From an uncultured Clostridia bacterium (GTDB lineage: Bacteria > Bacillota > Clostridia > Christensenellales > CAG-138), in contig CAJOKM010000012.1 of NCBI GenBank assembly GCA_905235205.1, positions 1-48,089 on the forward strand: 48,089 bases of DNA, given 5' to 3'. Numbering within the stretch: position 1 is the first letter of the stretch; each line of letters begins with the position of its first letter. Position numbers and translations under genes: made by a program. The notes under the pieces were generated by a model. The model was not told the DNA's origin. It did no database searches and was given only the letters and a program-made list of their open reading frames with translations. Positions 41,588 through 48,089 of the stretch are shown here, in pieces.

Positions 41588-42595
41588 ATGGAGAACGGAT
41601 CGGTTCGAATCATGCGGGAAGAATGGGAAAAGCAGATGCTCTCGCCCCATGCCATGCTGGTCGTAAACTCGCGCGGACGGGAAGAACCGCTGCCGCTCTG
41701 TCCGGTGCGAACGGAGTTCGTGCGCGACCGTGACCGCATCCTGCACAGCAAGTCGTTCCGCAGATTAAAGCATAAGACCCAGGTTTTTCTGGCGCCGAAA
41801 GGCGATCATTACCGTACCAGACTCACGCATACGCTCGAAGTCACACAGATCGCTCGCACGATCGCGCGCGCGCTGCGGCTCAACGAGGACCTGACCGAAG
41901 CGATCGCCATGGGGCATGACCTCGGGCACACGCCGTTCGGACATGCGGGCGAGGAGGTTTTAAACGCGCTGCTGCCCGGCGGATTCAAACACAACGTGCA
42001 GAGCCTGCGCGTGGTGGAGAAGCTCGAATACGACGGCAAGGGGCTGAATCTCACCTGGGAAGTGCGCGACGGCATCGTGAATCATACGAGCAGCGGACAT
42101 CCCGCAACGGTGGAGGGAAAGGTCGTCTCCCTTGCGGACCGCATCGCCTACATCAACCATGACATCGACGACGCCATGCGCGCCGGCGTTCTGTGCGAAG
42201 AGGACCTTCCGCGTTCGTGCATCGAAACGTTCGGTTCGACGCACGCAAAGCGCATCAACAGTCTGATCATCAATGTGATCGAGAACAGCGTCGACAGCGA
42301 TGAGATCCGGTTCTCGCCGGCGTTTGCCGAGGAATTCAAGGTGCTTCGGCAATTCATGTTTGACCGCGTGTACTTGAACCCGGTTGCAAAGAGCGAGGAG
42401 GGCAAGGCGAAAGGCGTTGTCCGCGCGCTGTACGAGTATTACTTTGAGCATCCCGAGCTTTTGGACGAGGAATATCAAAAAACGCTTGCCGAGGAGGGCA
42501 AGGCGCGCGCGGTCGCGGACTTTATCGCAGGCATGAGCGATACCTATGCGATCGCCACGTTTGAGAAAGTATTTGTTCCGAAAAGCTGGAACTGA
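41588..42595 (+). CDS. dGTPase-like HD-domain triphosphohydrolase
   Basis: A 335-residue HD-domain dNTP triphosphohydrolase of the Dgt family. Motifs are RTEFVRDRDRILHSKSFRRLKHKTQVF, THTLEVTQIARTIAR (His), AMGHDLGHTPFGHAGE (HD pair), NVQSLRVVEKLE and VSLADRIAYINHDIDDAM (C-terminal Asp). It likely hydrolyses dGTP or other dNTPs to nucleoside and triphosphate. In clostridia a dgt homologue commonly precedes dnaG-rpoD, as here. The start is ATG 41588 with GGAGGGAG upstream; TATAAT at 41554-41559 is a probable -10. Confidence 0.9.
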   Translation: MENGSVRIMREEWEKQMLSPHAMLVVNSRGREEPLPLCPVRTEFVRDRDRILHSKSFRRLKHKTQVFLAPKGDHYRTRLTHTLEVTQIARTIARALRLNEDLTEAIAMGHDLGHTPFGHAGEEVLNALLPGGFKHNVQSLRVVEKLEYDGKGLNLTWEVRDGIVNHTSSGHPATVEGKVVSLADRIAYINHDIDDAMRAGVLCEEDLPRSCIETFGSTHAKRINSLIINVIENSVDSDEIRFSPAFAEEFKVLRQFMFDRVYLNPVAKSEEGKAKGVVRALYEYYFEHPELLDEEYQKTLAEEGKARAVADFIAGMSDTYAIATFEKVFVPKSWN

Positions 42596-42631
42596 GTTTT
42601 GATCCCATTCTGACGGAAAGGAGGACGCGCG

Positions 42632-44389
42632 ATGGCATTTCCGAGCGCATGGCTGGACGAACTGCTGCACAAAAACGACATCGTTTCCGTGGTGTCGAAC
42701 TATGTAGAACTGAAGCCCAAAGGCAGAAAGCTCTGGGCGTGCTGTCCGCTGCACGGCGAGAAGACGCCGTCGTTCTCCGTTTCGCCGGACAAGCAGCTCT
42801 TTTACTGCTTCGGCTGTCACGCGGGCGGCACGGTGATCCAGTTTGTCATGGATATGGAGCGGCTGACGTTCTATGAAGCGGTGCAGCAGCTTGCGGCACG
42901 CGCCGGCATGGAACTGCCCAATGAGATCAACGACCGCGATCTGCAAAAACAGCGTGCGCGCCGCAAGCGCCTGACCGAAGCGAATCGCGACGCGGCGCGG
43001 TATTTCTGCGCCTGCTTTACCGATCCGAAGATCGGGCGCGACGCACAGCAGTATGCGGCAAACCGCGGACTGAATCCGGAGATCGTGACGCGGTTCGGCA
43101 TCGGATACGCGCCGGACTCATGGGATTCGCTGAAGACACATCTGCTGGGTATGGGGTATACCGAAACCGAGCTGGTCGACGCGGGACTGCTGGTGAAGAA
43201 CGCCGAACGCGGCTCGGTCTATGACGCGTTCCGGGGAAGGCTGATCTTTCCGATCCTCGGCGTCACCGGACAGGTATTGGGCTTCGGCGCGCGCGTCATG
43301 GGCGACGAAAAACCGAAGTACATCAATACGGGCGACACGCCGGTCTACAATAAGCGCAACAACCTGTACGGACTGAACCTGCATAAGAACGAAAAGCTCG
43401 ACGACCTCATCATGGTCGAGGGGTATATGGACGTGATCGGGCTCTTTAAGGCGGGCGTCAAAAACGCGGTCGCAAGCCTCGGTACGGCGCTGACCCAGCA
43501 GCAGGCGCGGCTTTTGAAACGGTACGTGGAGAAGGTTTATATCGCGTACGACGGCGACGCGGCGGGGCAGAACGCCACGGTTCGCGGACTGGATATCCTG
43601 AAAAACGAGGGACTCGAGGTGCGCGTTATCACGTTCCCGGACGATCTCGATCCGGACGAGTACGTGCAGGTCTACGGCAAGGAAGGATTTGACCGGCTCA
43701 AGGAGAACGCGCTGTCACTCAACGCGTTCAAGCTGGAAGCGATGGCAAAGAACTACGATCTTTCCGACGAGAATGCGCGCGAGCAGTATGCAAAAGCCGC
43801 GTGCGCGTTCGTTGCGGGACTGCAGCCGATCGAGCAGGAACGCTATTATCGCCTGATCGCGAAAAAGACGGGGTACGCTCTGGAAGCGTTGGAAGCGCAG
43901 GGCGTGCGCAGCGGCGGACTCGCGCCGGACCGCGGCGCACCGCCGATCCGCGGCGGATTCAGAAGACGCGCCGAAAACGGCGAGGATCCGCGCGACGTTA
44001 CGGAGCGAACCCTGCTGCTGGCCTGCCTGCATGACGGCGAAGCGCTGAACCTGACAAAGGAGAAGCCCGCAAAAGAGCTGTTTCACAATCCGGTCTTTCT
44101 GGCATTGTTCGAAGCGCTGTGCGCGCAGGGAACGGCGTTTTCACTGGCGAAGTACGTCGGCGAGCTTCCGGAAAAGGAGGCGGAAACGGCGTCCTCGCTG
44201 CTTCGGGAAGAGGATGTGACCGAAAACACCTTGCGCGCGGCGTCGGACTGCATCAAGCGGCTTGAACGGGAGAACGACGCGGACGAGATCGCGCGGCTGC
44301 AGGCGGAACTCAAACGAACGGATCTGACGGCGGAGGAACGGGACGCCGCTTTGAAAGAAATCACGAAACGCATACGGGCAAATAAATAA
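42632..44389 (+). CDS. dnaG: DNA primase
   Basis: A 585-residue primase that synthesises RNA primers at the replication fork. The N-terminal CHC2 zinc-binding module is [30 protein letters not shown] in the first 75 residues. The core ([32 protein letters not shown]) leads into the TOPRIM domain ([15 protein letters not shown] and [11 protein letters not shown]), and a C-terminal helical DnaB-binding region follows. AAAGGAGG precedes the ATG. rpoD begins 11 bases downstream, the conserved macromolecular-synthesis arrangement. Confidence 0.96.
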   Translation: MAFPSAWLDELLHKNDIVSVVSNYVELKPKGRKLWACCPLHGEKTPSFSVSPDKQLFYCFGCHAGGTVIQFVMDMERLTFYEAVQQLAARAGMELPNEINDRDLQKQRARRKRLTEANRDAARYFCACFTDPKIGRDAQQYAANRGLNPEIVTRFGIGYAPDSWDSLKTHLLGMGYTETELVDAGLLVKNAERGSVYDAFRGRLIFPILGVTGQVLGFGARVMGDEKPKYINTGDTPVYNKRNNLYGLNLHKNEKLDDLIMVEGYMDVIGLFKAGVKNAVASLGTALTQQQARLLKRYVEKVYIAYDGDAAGQNATVRGLDILKNEGLEVRVITFPDDLDPDEYVQVYGKEGFDRLKENALSLNAFKLEAMAKNYDLSDENAREQYAKAACAFVAGLQPIEQERYYRLIAKKTGYALEALEAQGVRSGGLAPDRGAPPIRGGFRRRAENGEDPRDVTERTLLLACLHDGEALNLTKEKPAKELFHNPVFLALFEALCAQGTAFSLAKYVGELPEKEAETASSLLREEDVTENTLRAASDCIKRLERENDADEIARLQAELKRTDLTAEERDAALKEITKRIRANK

Positions 44390-44400
44390 GGAGACGGGAC

Positions 44401-45960
44401 ATGGAAGAAACAAAAACTTCGAAAAAGGCAAAAAAAACGAAGCAGGAAACGGTCGCAAACGAGCCGGAGACGGTCGAGACCGCCGTTGTGCCTGCGGACA
44501 AGCCGGTAAAGACCGCAAAGCGCATGGCAAAGCCGAAGGCGGAATCGCCTGCGCCGGCCGCGGAAGAACCCGTGCAGGAGAAACCGAAAAAGGCGAGCAA
44601 GACCAAGGCAAAGAAGCCGGAAGAACAGCCGATAGAGCCGGAAGCCGCGGTTGAACCGGCTGCGGAGGAACCCGTGCAGGAGAAACCGAAAAAGGCAAGC
44701 AAGACCAAGGCAAAGAACGCGGAAGAACAGCCGATAGAGCCGGAAGCCGCGGTTGAACCGGCTGCGGAGGAACCCGTGCCGGAGAAACCGAAAAAGGCAA
44801 GCAAAAGCAAGGCAAAGAAGGAAAATCCCGTTGAGCCGGAGGTCGCAAAGGAGACCGAGTCCGAAGAGGAGGACGAGGACGAGCCGAAACCGATAAACGC
44901 CGAACAGCGCATTCGTGAGCTGCTGGAATCGGGCAAGCAGAAGGGAATCCTGACCGTCAACGAGGTCATGGATACGCTGAACGAAATCGGCGTCGACGCC
45001 GATCAGATGGACAAGATCTACGGCGAGCTTGAGGAACTCAACATTGATATCGTTGAGGAAGTCGAGGTCCCCGAGGACATCAACGAAGAGATCGCGCAGA
45101 TCGAAACGGTGCTTGCGACGACCGAGGGCATCAACATCGACGACCCGGTCCGCATGTACTTAAAGGAGATCGGCAAGATCCCGCTGCTGAATCCCGATGA
45201 GGAAGTCGAGATCGCGCAGCGCATGTCGGAGGGTGATCTGGACGCCAAGCATCAGCTCGCGGAAGCCAACCTGCGTCTGGTCGTTTCGATCGCAAAGCGC
45301 TACGTCGGACGCGGCATGCTGTTCCTTGATCTGATCCAGGAAGGGAACCTCGGCCTCATCAAAGCGGTTGAAAAGTTCGATTACCGCAAGGGCTATAAGT
45401 TCTCGACCTATGCAACGTGGTGGATCCGCCAGGCGATCACGCGCGCGATCGCGGATCAGGCGCGCACGATCCGCATACCGGTGCATATGGTGGAGACGAT
45501 CAATAAACTGATCCGTGTCAACCGTCAGCTTGTGCAGGAGCTCGGCCGCGATCCGCGTCCCGACGAGATCGCAAAGGAGATGGGCATCTCCGAGGACAAG
45601 GTGCGCGAGATCTTGAAGATCGCGCAGGAGCCGGTCTCGCTGGAGACCCCGATCGGCGAGGAGGACGACTCGCATTTGGGCGACTTCATCCCGGACGACG
45701 ACGCGCCCGCGCCTGCGGACGCCGTTGCTGTCGCCCTGCTGAAAGAGCAGCTGATGGACGTGCTGAACACCCTGACGCCGCGCGAAGCGAAGGTCCTGCG
45801 CCTGCGCTACGGGCTCGACGACGGCAAAGCGCGTACGCTCGAGGAGGTCGGCAAGGAGTTCAACGTCACGCGTGAGCGCATCCGTCAGATCGAGGCAAAG
45901 GCATTGAGAAAACTGCGTCACCCGTCCAGAAGCAAGAAACTCAAGGACTTTTTGGAATAA
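44401..45960 (+). CDS. rpoD: Primary RNA polymerase sigma factor RpoD with repeat-bearing N-terminal extension
   Basis: A 519-residue sigma-70. Region 1.1-like sequence ([27 protein letters not shown]) begins near residue 163, followed by region 1.2 ([17 protein letters not shown]), region 2 ([37 protein letters not shown]), region 3 and region 4 with the helix-turn-helix ([17 protein letters not shown]). The first ~160 residues are an added Lys/Glu/Pro/Ala-rich segment containing 2.5 copies of a 34-residue repeat. The core is complete, so this is the housekeeping sigma factor. Confidence 0.95.
   Translation: MEETKTSKKAKKTKQETVANEPETVETAVVPADKPVKTAKRMAKPKAESPAPAAEEPVQEKPKKASKTKAKKPEEQPIEPEAAVEPAAEEPVQEKPKKASKTKAKNAEEQPIEPEAAVEPAAEEPVPEKPKKASKSKAKKENPVEPEVAKETESEEEDEDEPKPINAEQRIRELLESGKQKGILTVNEVMDTLNEIGVDADQMDKIYGELEELNIDIVEEVEVPEDINEEIAQIETVLATTEGINIDDPVRMYLKEIGKIPLLNPDEEVEIAQRMSEGDLDAKHQLAEANLRLVVSIAKRYVGRGMLFLDLIQEGNLGLIKAVEKFDYRKGYKFSTYATWWIRQAITRAIADQARTIRIPVHMVETINKLIRVNRQLVQELGRDPRPDEIAKEMGISEDKVREILKIAQEPVSLETPIGEEDDSHLGDFIPDDDAPAPADAVAVALLKEQLMDVLNTLTPREAKVLRLRYGLDDGKARTLEEVGKEFNVTRERIRQIEAKALRKLRHPSRSKKLKDFLE
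44560..44820 (+). repeat. 102-bp tandem repeat (2.5 units) in the 5' part of rpoD
   Basis: Units at 44560-44661 and 44662-44763 are nearly identical, and a partial third copy runs 44764-44820. Each full unit encodes 34 residues ([18 protein letters not shown] and an acidic, Pro-rich half), alternating positive and negative charge. The unit is a multiple of three, so copy-number change would preserve the frame. Confidence 0.92.
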
Positions 45961-45968
45961 GGATGATA

Positions 45969-45993
45969 AGGCGTCCCGAAGAGGGACGCCTTG
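45969..45993 (+). terminator. Hairpin after rpoD overlapping the SDR ribosome-binding site
   Basis: Perfect 10-bp stem (AAGGCGTCCC / GGGACGCCTT, loop GAAGA). It is not followed by a T-run, and the GAGGG in its loop/right arm is the only Shine-Dalgarno candidate for the ATG at 45994. It may therefore modulate translation of the next gene rather than end transcription. Confidence 0.6.
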
Positions 45994-46797
45994 ATGCAGC
46001 GTATGAAAACGGTTTTGGTGATCGGCGCGGGCGGCGGCATGGGACGCGCCTGCGTCAAACAACTGCACGACGACGGATACCGCGTGATCGGACTGGATCG
46101 AAGCACAGATTCGATCCCGGACGGGTGCGAATGCTATGCGGCGGACGTCACGCGCGCAGACGAACTGAACGCGGCGTTTGACGCGATCAGCGCGCGCACG
46201 GACGCGCTTTACGCGATCGTCTATGTGACCGGCGTCTATGATATGGATTCGCTCGTCGAGATCGACGAAGCAAGACTTCGGCGCATCTTCGACGTCAACG
46301 TGTTCGGCGCGTATCGCGCGATCAAGACGTTCTTTCCGCTTTTGAAGCCGGACAGCCGCGCGGTGATTGTGACCAGCGAGCTCGCGCCGCTCGACCCGCT
46401 GCCGTTTACCGGACTGTACGGCATTACAAAGGGCACGCTCGAGGGGTACGCGTTCTCGCTTGCGATGGAACTGCAGCTGCTCGGGATCTCCGTTTCGGTG
46501 ATTCGCCCCGGCGCGGTCGAAACGCCGCTGCTGGCGCAGTCCGTGACCCGCATCAAGGCGTTTACGGAAGCGACCGAACTCTATCCGGGACAGGCGGCAA
46601 GATTTTTGCGCGTCACGGAGAAGGTGGAATCCAAAAGCATTCCGCCCGAAGCGGTTGCGAGGAAGGTGCGCTTCGTCCTGCGCGCAAAGCGCCCGCGCTA
46701 CCTGTATACGCAAAACCGCAATCCGCTGTTGCTGCTGTTCGGCGCGTTGCCGAAGCAATGGAAACTGGGCATCATCAAACGCTTCCTCGGAAGATAA
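45994..46797 (+). CDS. Short-chain dehydrogenase/reductase (SDR)
   Basis: A 267-residue classical SDR. The Rossmann motif is VLVIGAGGGMGRACV, the acidic residue for NAD(H) preference appears in IGLDRSTDS, then YVTGVYD (NAG-like position), VIVTSELA (catalytic Ser region), the YGITKGTLEGYAFSL catalytic Tyr-x3-Lys and RPGAVETPLL. A C-terminal hydrophobic stretch (LLLLFGALPKQWK) may associate with the membrane. The substrate is unknown. The start could be ATG 45994 or ATG 46003; only the first has a Shine-Dalgarno candidate at good distance. Confidence 0.87.
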   Translation: MQRMKTVLVIGAGGGMGRACVKQLHDDGYRVIGLDRSTDSIPDGCECYAADVTRADELNAAFDAISARTDALYAIVYVTGVYDMDSLVEIDEARLRRIFDVNVFGAYRAIKTFFPLLKPDSRAVIVTSELAPLDPLPFTGLYGITKGTLEGYAFSLAMELQLLGISVSVIRPGAVETPLLAQSVTRIKAFTEATELYPGQAARFLRVTEKVESKSIPPEAVARKVRFVLRAKRPRYLYTQNRNPLLLLFGALPKQWKLGIIKRFLGR

Positions 46798-46798
46798 A

Positions 46799-46830
46799 AA
46801 AACGGGTCGGAGAGCTTCCGATCCGTTTTT
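46799..46830. terminator. Bidirectional terminator between convergent genes
   Basis: 13-bp stem (46799-46811 with 46817-46829, one G-U pair). A-rich on the left and T-rich on the right, it can terminate both the SDR gene and the opposing M18 gene. Confidence 0.88.
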
Positions 46831-46840
46831 ATCTGTTCGT

Positions 46841-47959
46841 TTATTTCAAGGTGATTGAGCCGTCGGGGGATAGAGCCAAAGCTGTTTCAAAGAAGGCTTT
46901 CGTCGCGTTGATCAGATGCGCCGTGTCCGCCGTGCCCGCCGTTTCGACCGCCGAGTGCATGGCAAGCTGCGCAAGTCCGATGTCGACCGTTTTCACCGAA
47001 ACGCGCGTATTGCTGATGCTGCCCAAGGTTCCGCCGCCCGCAATATCGCTGCGGTTGGAGAAATGCTGCACCGGCACGTTTGCTCGCGCGCAGATCTCCG
47101 TAAACAGCGCTTCGGAGAGCGCGTCGGTCGCGTAGCGTTGATTCGCGTTGTGCTTGATGACCACGCCGCCGTTCATGCACGGACTGTTCTGCGCGTCGGA
47201 CAGCTCCGGATGATTCGGATGCTTGGCGTGTCCGTTGTCGCAGGAAAGCATCAGCGATGCGGGAAGCAGTTCCGAAAGCGCGTGCCCGTTCGCTTCCGCG
47301 ATCCGCGTCAGCACGTCAAAGAGCAGCGTGCTCGCCGCGCCCTGCTTGGTCTCGCTGCCGACCTCCTCGTTGTCGAAGAGCGCGTAAACGGGAATCGCAT
47401 GCTTCGCGTCCGCTTCGAGAAACGCCGTAAACGTCGCGTACGCGCACTGCAGATCGTCGATGCGCGGCGCGCAGAAGAACGCGTCGTCCGCGCCGAACAC
47501 CGAGCCGCGTGCCCGGTTGACGACGTAGAGATCCATCGAAACGATCGCATCCTCCTTGACGCCGAGCTCCTTTGCAACCAGCGTTTTCACAACGCCCTTT
47601 TCGGTCGTGTTCGCAAGGAGCGGCAGCGTGTCGACCGCTTTGTTGTACTTGTAACCATTGTTGATCTCGCGGTTGAAGTGGATGCATACGTTCGGGATCA
47701 GACAAAGATCGCGGTCGAACGTGACGATCTTTGTTTCAAACGAAGCGCCGTTTTTGACGATCGCGCGTCCCGCGAGCGACAGAGGACGGTCGAACCAGCT
47801 CGATACGATCATACCGCCGTAGCCCTCGGTATTGAGCTTCAGATAGTGTTCCGCGGCGGCGACTTCGCTCTCGTTCTTGAGCTTGAAGCAGGGCGAGTCG
47901 CTGTGGCTTGCGGCAATCATGAAGCTTTGCGCGTTTTCGGGCAGCGTGAACGCGATCAG
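46841..47959 (-). CDS. M18-family aspartyl aminopeptidase, N-terminally truncated at a sequence junction
   Basis: About 372 residues of an M18 metallo-aminopeptidase of ~430 residues. Zinc-binding and catalytic motifs are present: MIAASHSDSPCFKLK, SSWFDRPLSLAGR, GADDAFFCAPRIDDLQCAYA, VYALFDNEEVGSETKQGA and the C-terminal DIAGGGTLGSISNTRVSVKTVDIGLAQLAMHSAVET. M18 enzymes release N-terminal Asp/Glu and are cytosolic dodecamers. Homology runs upstream through LIAFTLPENAQSF to 47959 and then stops abruptly: the first ~55 residues are replaced by deacetylase sequence. No start codon can be assigned. Confidence 0.85.
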   Translation of the reverse strand: MIAFTLPENAQSFMIAASHSDSPCFKLKNESEVAAAEHYLKLNTEGYGGMIVSSWFDRPLSLAGRAIVKNGASFETKIVTFDRDLCLIPNVCIHFNREINNGYKYNKAVDTLPLLANTTEKGVVKTLVAKELGVKEDAIVSMDLYVVNRARGSVFGADDAFFCAPRIDDLQCAYATFTAFLEADAKHAIPVYALFDNEEVGSETKQGAASTLLFDVLTRIAEANGHALSELLPASLMLSCDNGHAKHPNHPELSDAQNSPCMNGGVVIKHNANQRYATDALSEALFTEICARANVPVQHFSNRSDIAGGGTLGSISNTRVSVKTVDIGLAQLAMHSAVETAGTADTAHLINATKAFFETALALSPDGSITLK

Positions 47960-48089
47960 GGCTCTTGTTGGTCAGCAGCTCATGGTCCAGCCCGTGGCAG
48001 CCCAGAGCATGCCCCCGGCGCACGATCTCCCGCAGTATGCCGGCATTCTCGTCGGCGATCTCGCCCACGCAGAAGAAGGTGACCTTGAC
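47954..48089 (-). CDS. Polysaccharide deacetylase fragment fused by an abrupt junction
   Basis: From the right edge inwards the minus strand encodes VKVTFFCVGEIADENAGIL and then an REIVRRGHALGCHGLDHE-type segment. This is the core of a NodB-type polysaccharide deacetylase (TFF and H-x3-H metal motif GCHGLDHE). It breaks off at about 47,954, where M18 sequence begins in another frame. Codon use (GGG, CGG, CTG) differs from the rest of the window, which suggests a foreign or misassembled piece. Confidence 0.7.

Noticed and set aside
40001..41746. 581-codon open frame opposite hydA, and 36439-38136 (565 codons) opposite the PHP to hydB genes
   Set aside because: Both span several well-identified genes and an operon terminator on the other strand; high GC content removes stops in antisense frames.

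Overview
The window is a chromosomal segment of a Gram-positive, endospore-forming anaerobe, most likely a member of Bacillota class Clostridia. The evidence is the sporulation pair yabP-yabQ, several lipoprotein and Sec signal peptides without outer-membrane genes, and a complete NADH-linked [FeFe]-hydrogenase locus. Base composition is GC-rich (GCG, GAC and CTG codons dominate), except for an AT-richer island at about 28.3-32.2 kb and an AT-rich intergenic patch at 4.9-5.1 kb. Christensenellales-like lineages would fit, but I cannot fix the order from sequence alone.

Layout. 0-1.8 kb: rho on the minus strand, split by a 29-bp tandem duplication. 1.9-4.9 kb: yabP, yabQ, a DivIC/FtsB-like gene, a Ppx/GppA phosphatase, a small membrane protein and an RlmA-type rRNA methyltransferase, tightly packed. 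5-8.4 kb: cell-envelope proteins (peptidoglycan-binding, VanW lipoprotein), a small 8-Cys protein and a HutD-family protein. 8.6-15.9 kb: recX, the bifunctional NAD(P)HX repair enzyme, an HflX GTPase carrying a JAMM-like N-terminal domain, and a large lipoprotein with lamin-tail and CotH domains. 16.1-19.7 kb: ruvC-ruvA-ruvB, a coiled-coil protein and a metallo-hydrolase. 19.8-23.3 kb: glycolytic operon pgk-tpiA-gpmI. 23.4-25.7 kb: Cu/Zn SOD-like gene, secG, smpB and the tmRNA gene ssrA, with three consecutive perfect inverted repeats between smpB and ssrA. 25.7-28.2 kb: AlkD-like repair protein, an orphan, a PI-PLC-domain protein and a flavodoxin-like protein. 28.3-32.2 kb: AT-richer island with two secreted proteins that share a C-terminal domain. 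The second has a caspase-like (clan CD) core and an in-frame stop after its signal peptide, and a stub of a third copy follows. 32.3-33.1 kb: SH3-domain protein. 33.3-41.4 kb: hydrogenase locus. 41.6-46.8 kb: HD dNTPase, dnaG, rpoD (with a repeat-bearing N-terminal extension) and an SDR. 46.8-48.1 kb: M18 aminopeptidase whose N-terminus is replaced at about 47,955 by unrelated polysaccharide-deacetylase sequence.

The most system-like part is the hydrogenase locus. The catalytic trimer and its ferredoxin-like partner (HydC, HydD-like, HydB, HydA) enclose six uninterrupted, mostly overlapping genes: two DRTGG-domain proteins, two GHKL ATPases, a PHP phosphoesterase and a HydS-like H-cluster protein lacking the proton-shuttle cysteine. 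This looks like a redox- or H2-sensing signalling module built into the operon of the enzyme it would monitor.

Two features suggest recent sequence change or an assembly problem: the rho duplication and the junction at the right end. Both should be checked against reads before biological conclusions are drawn.
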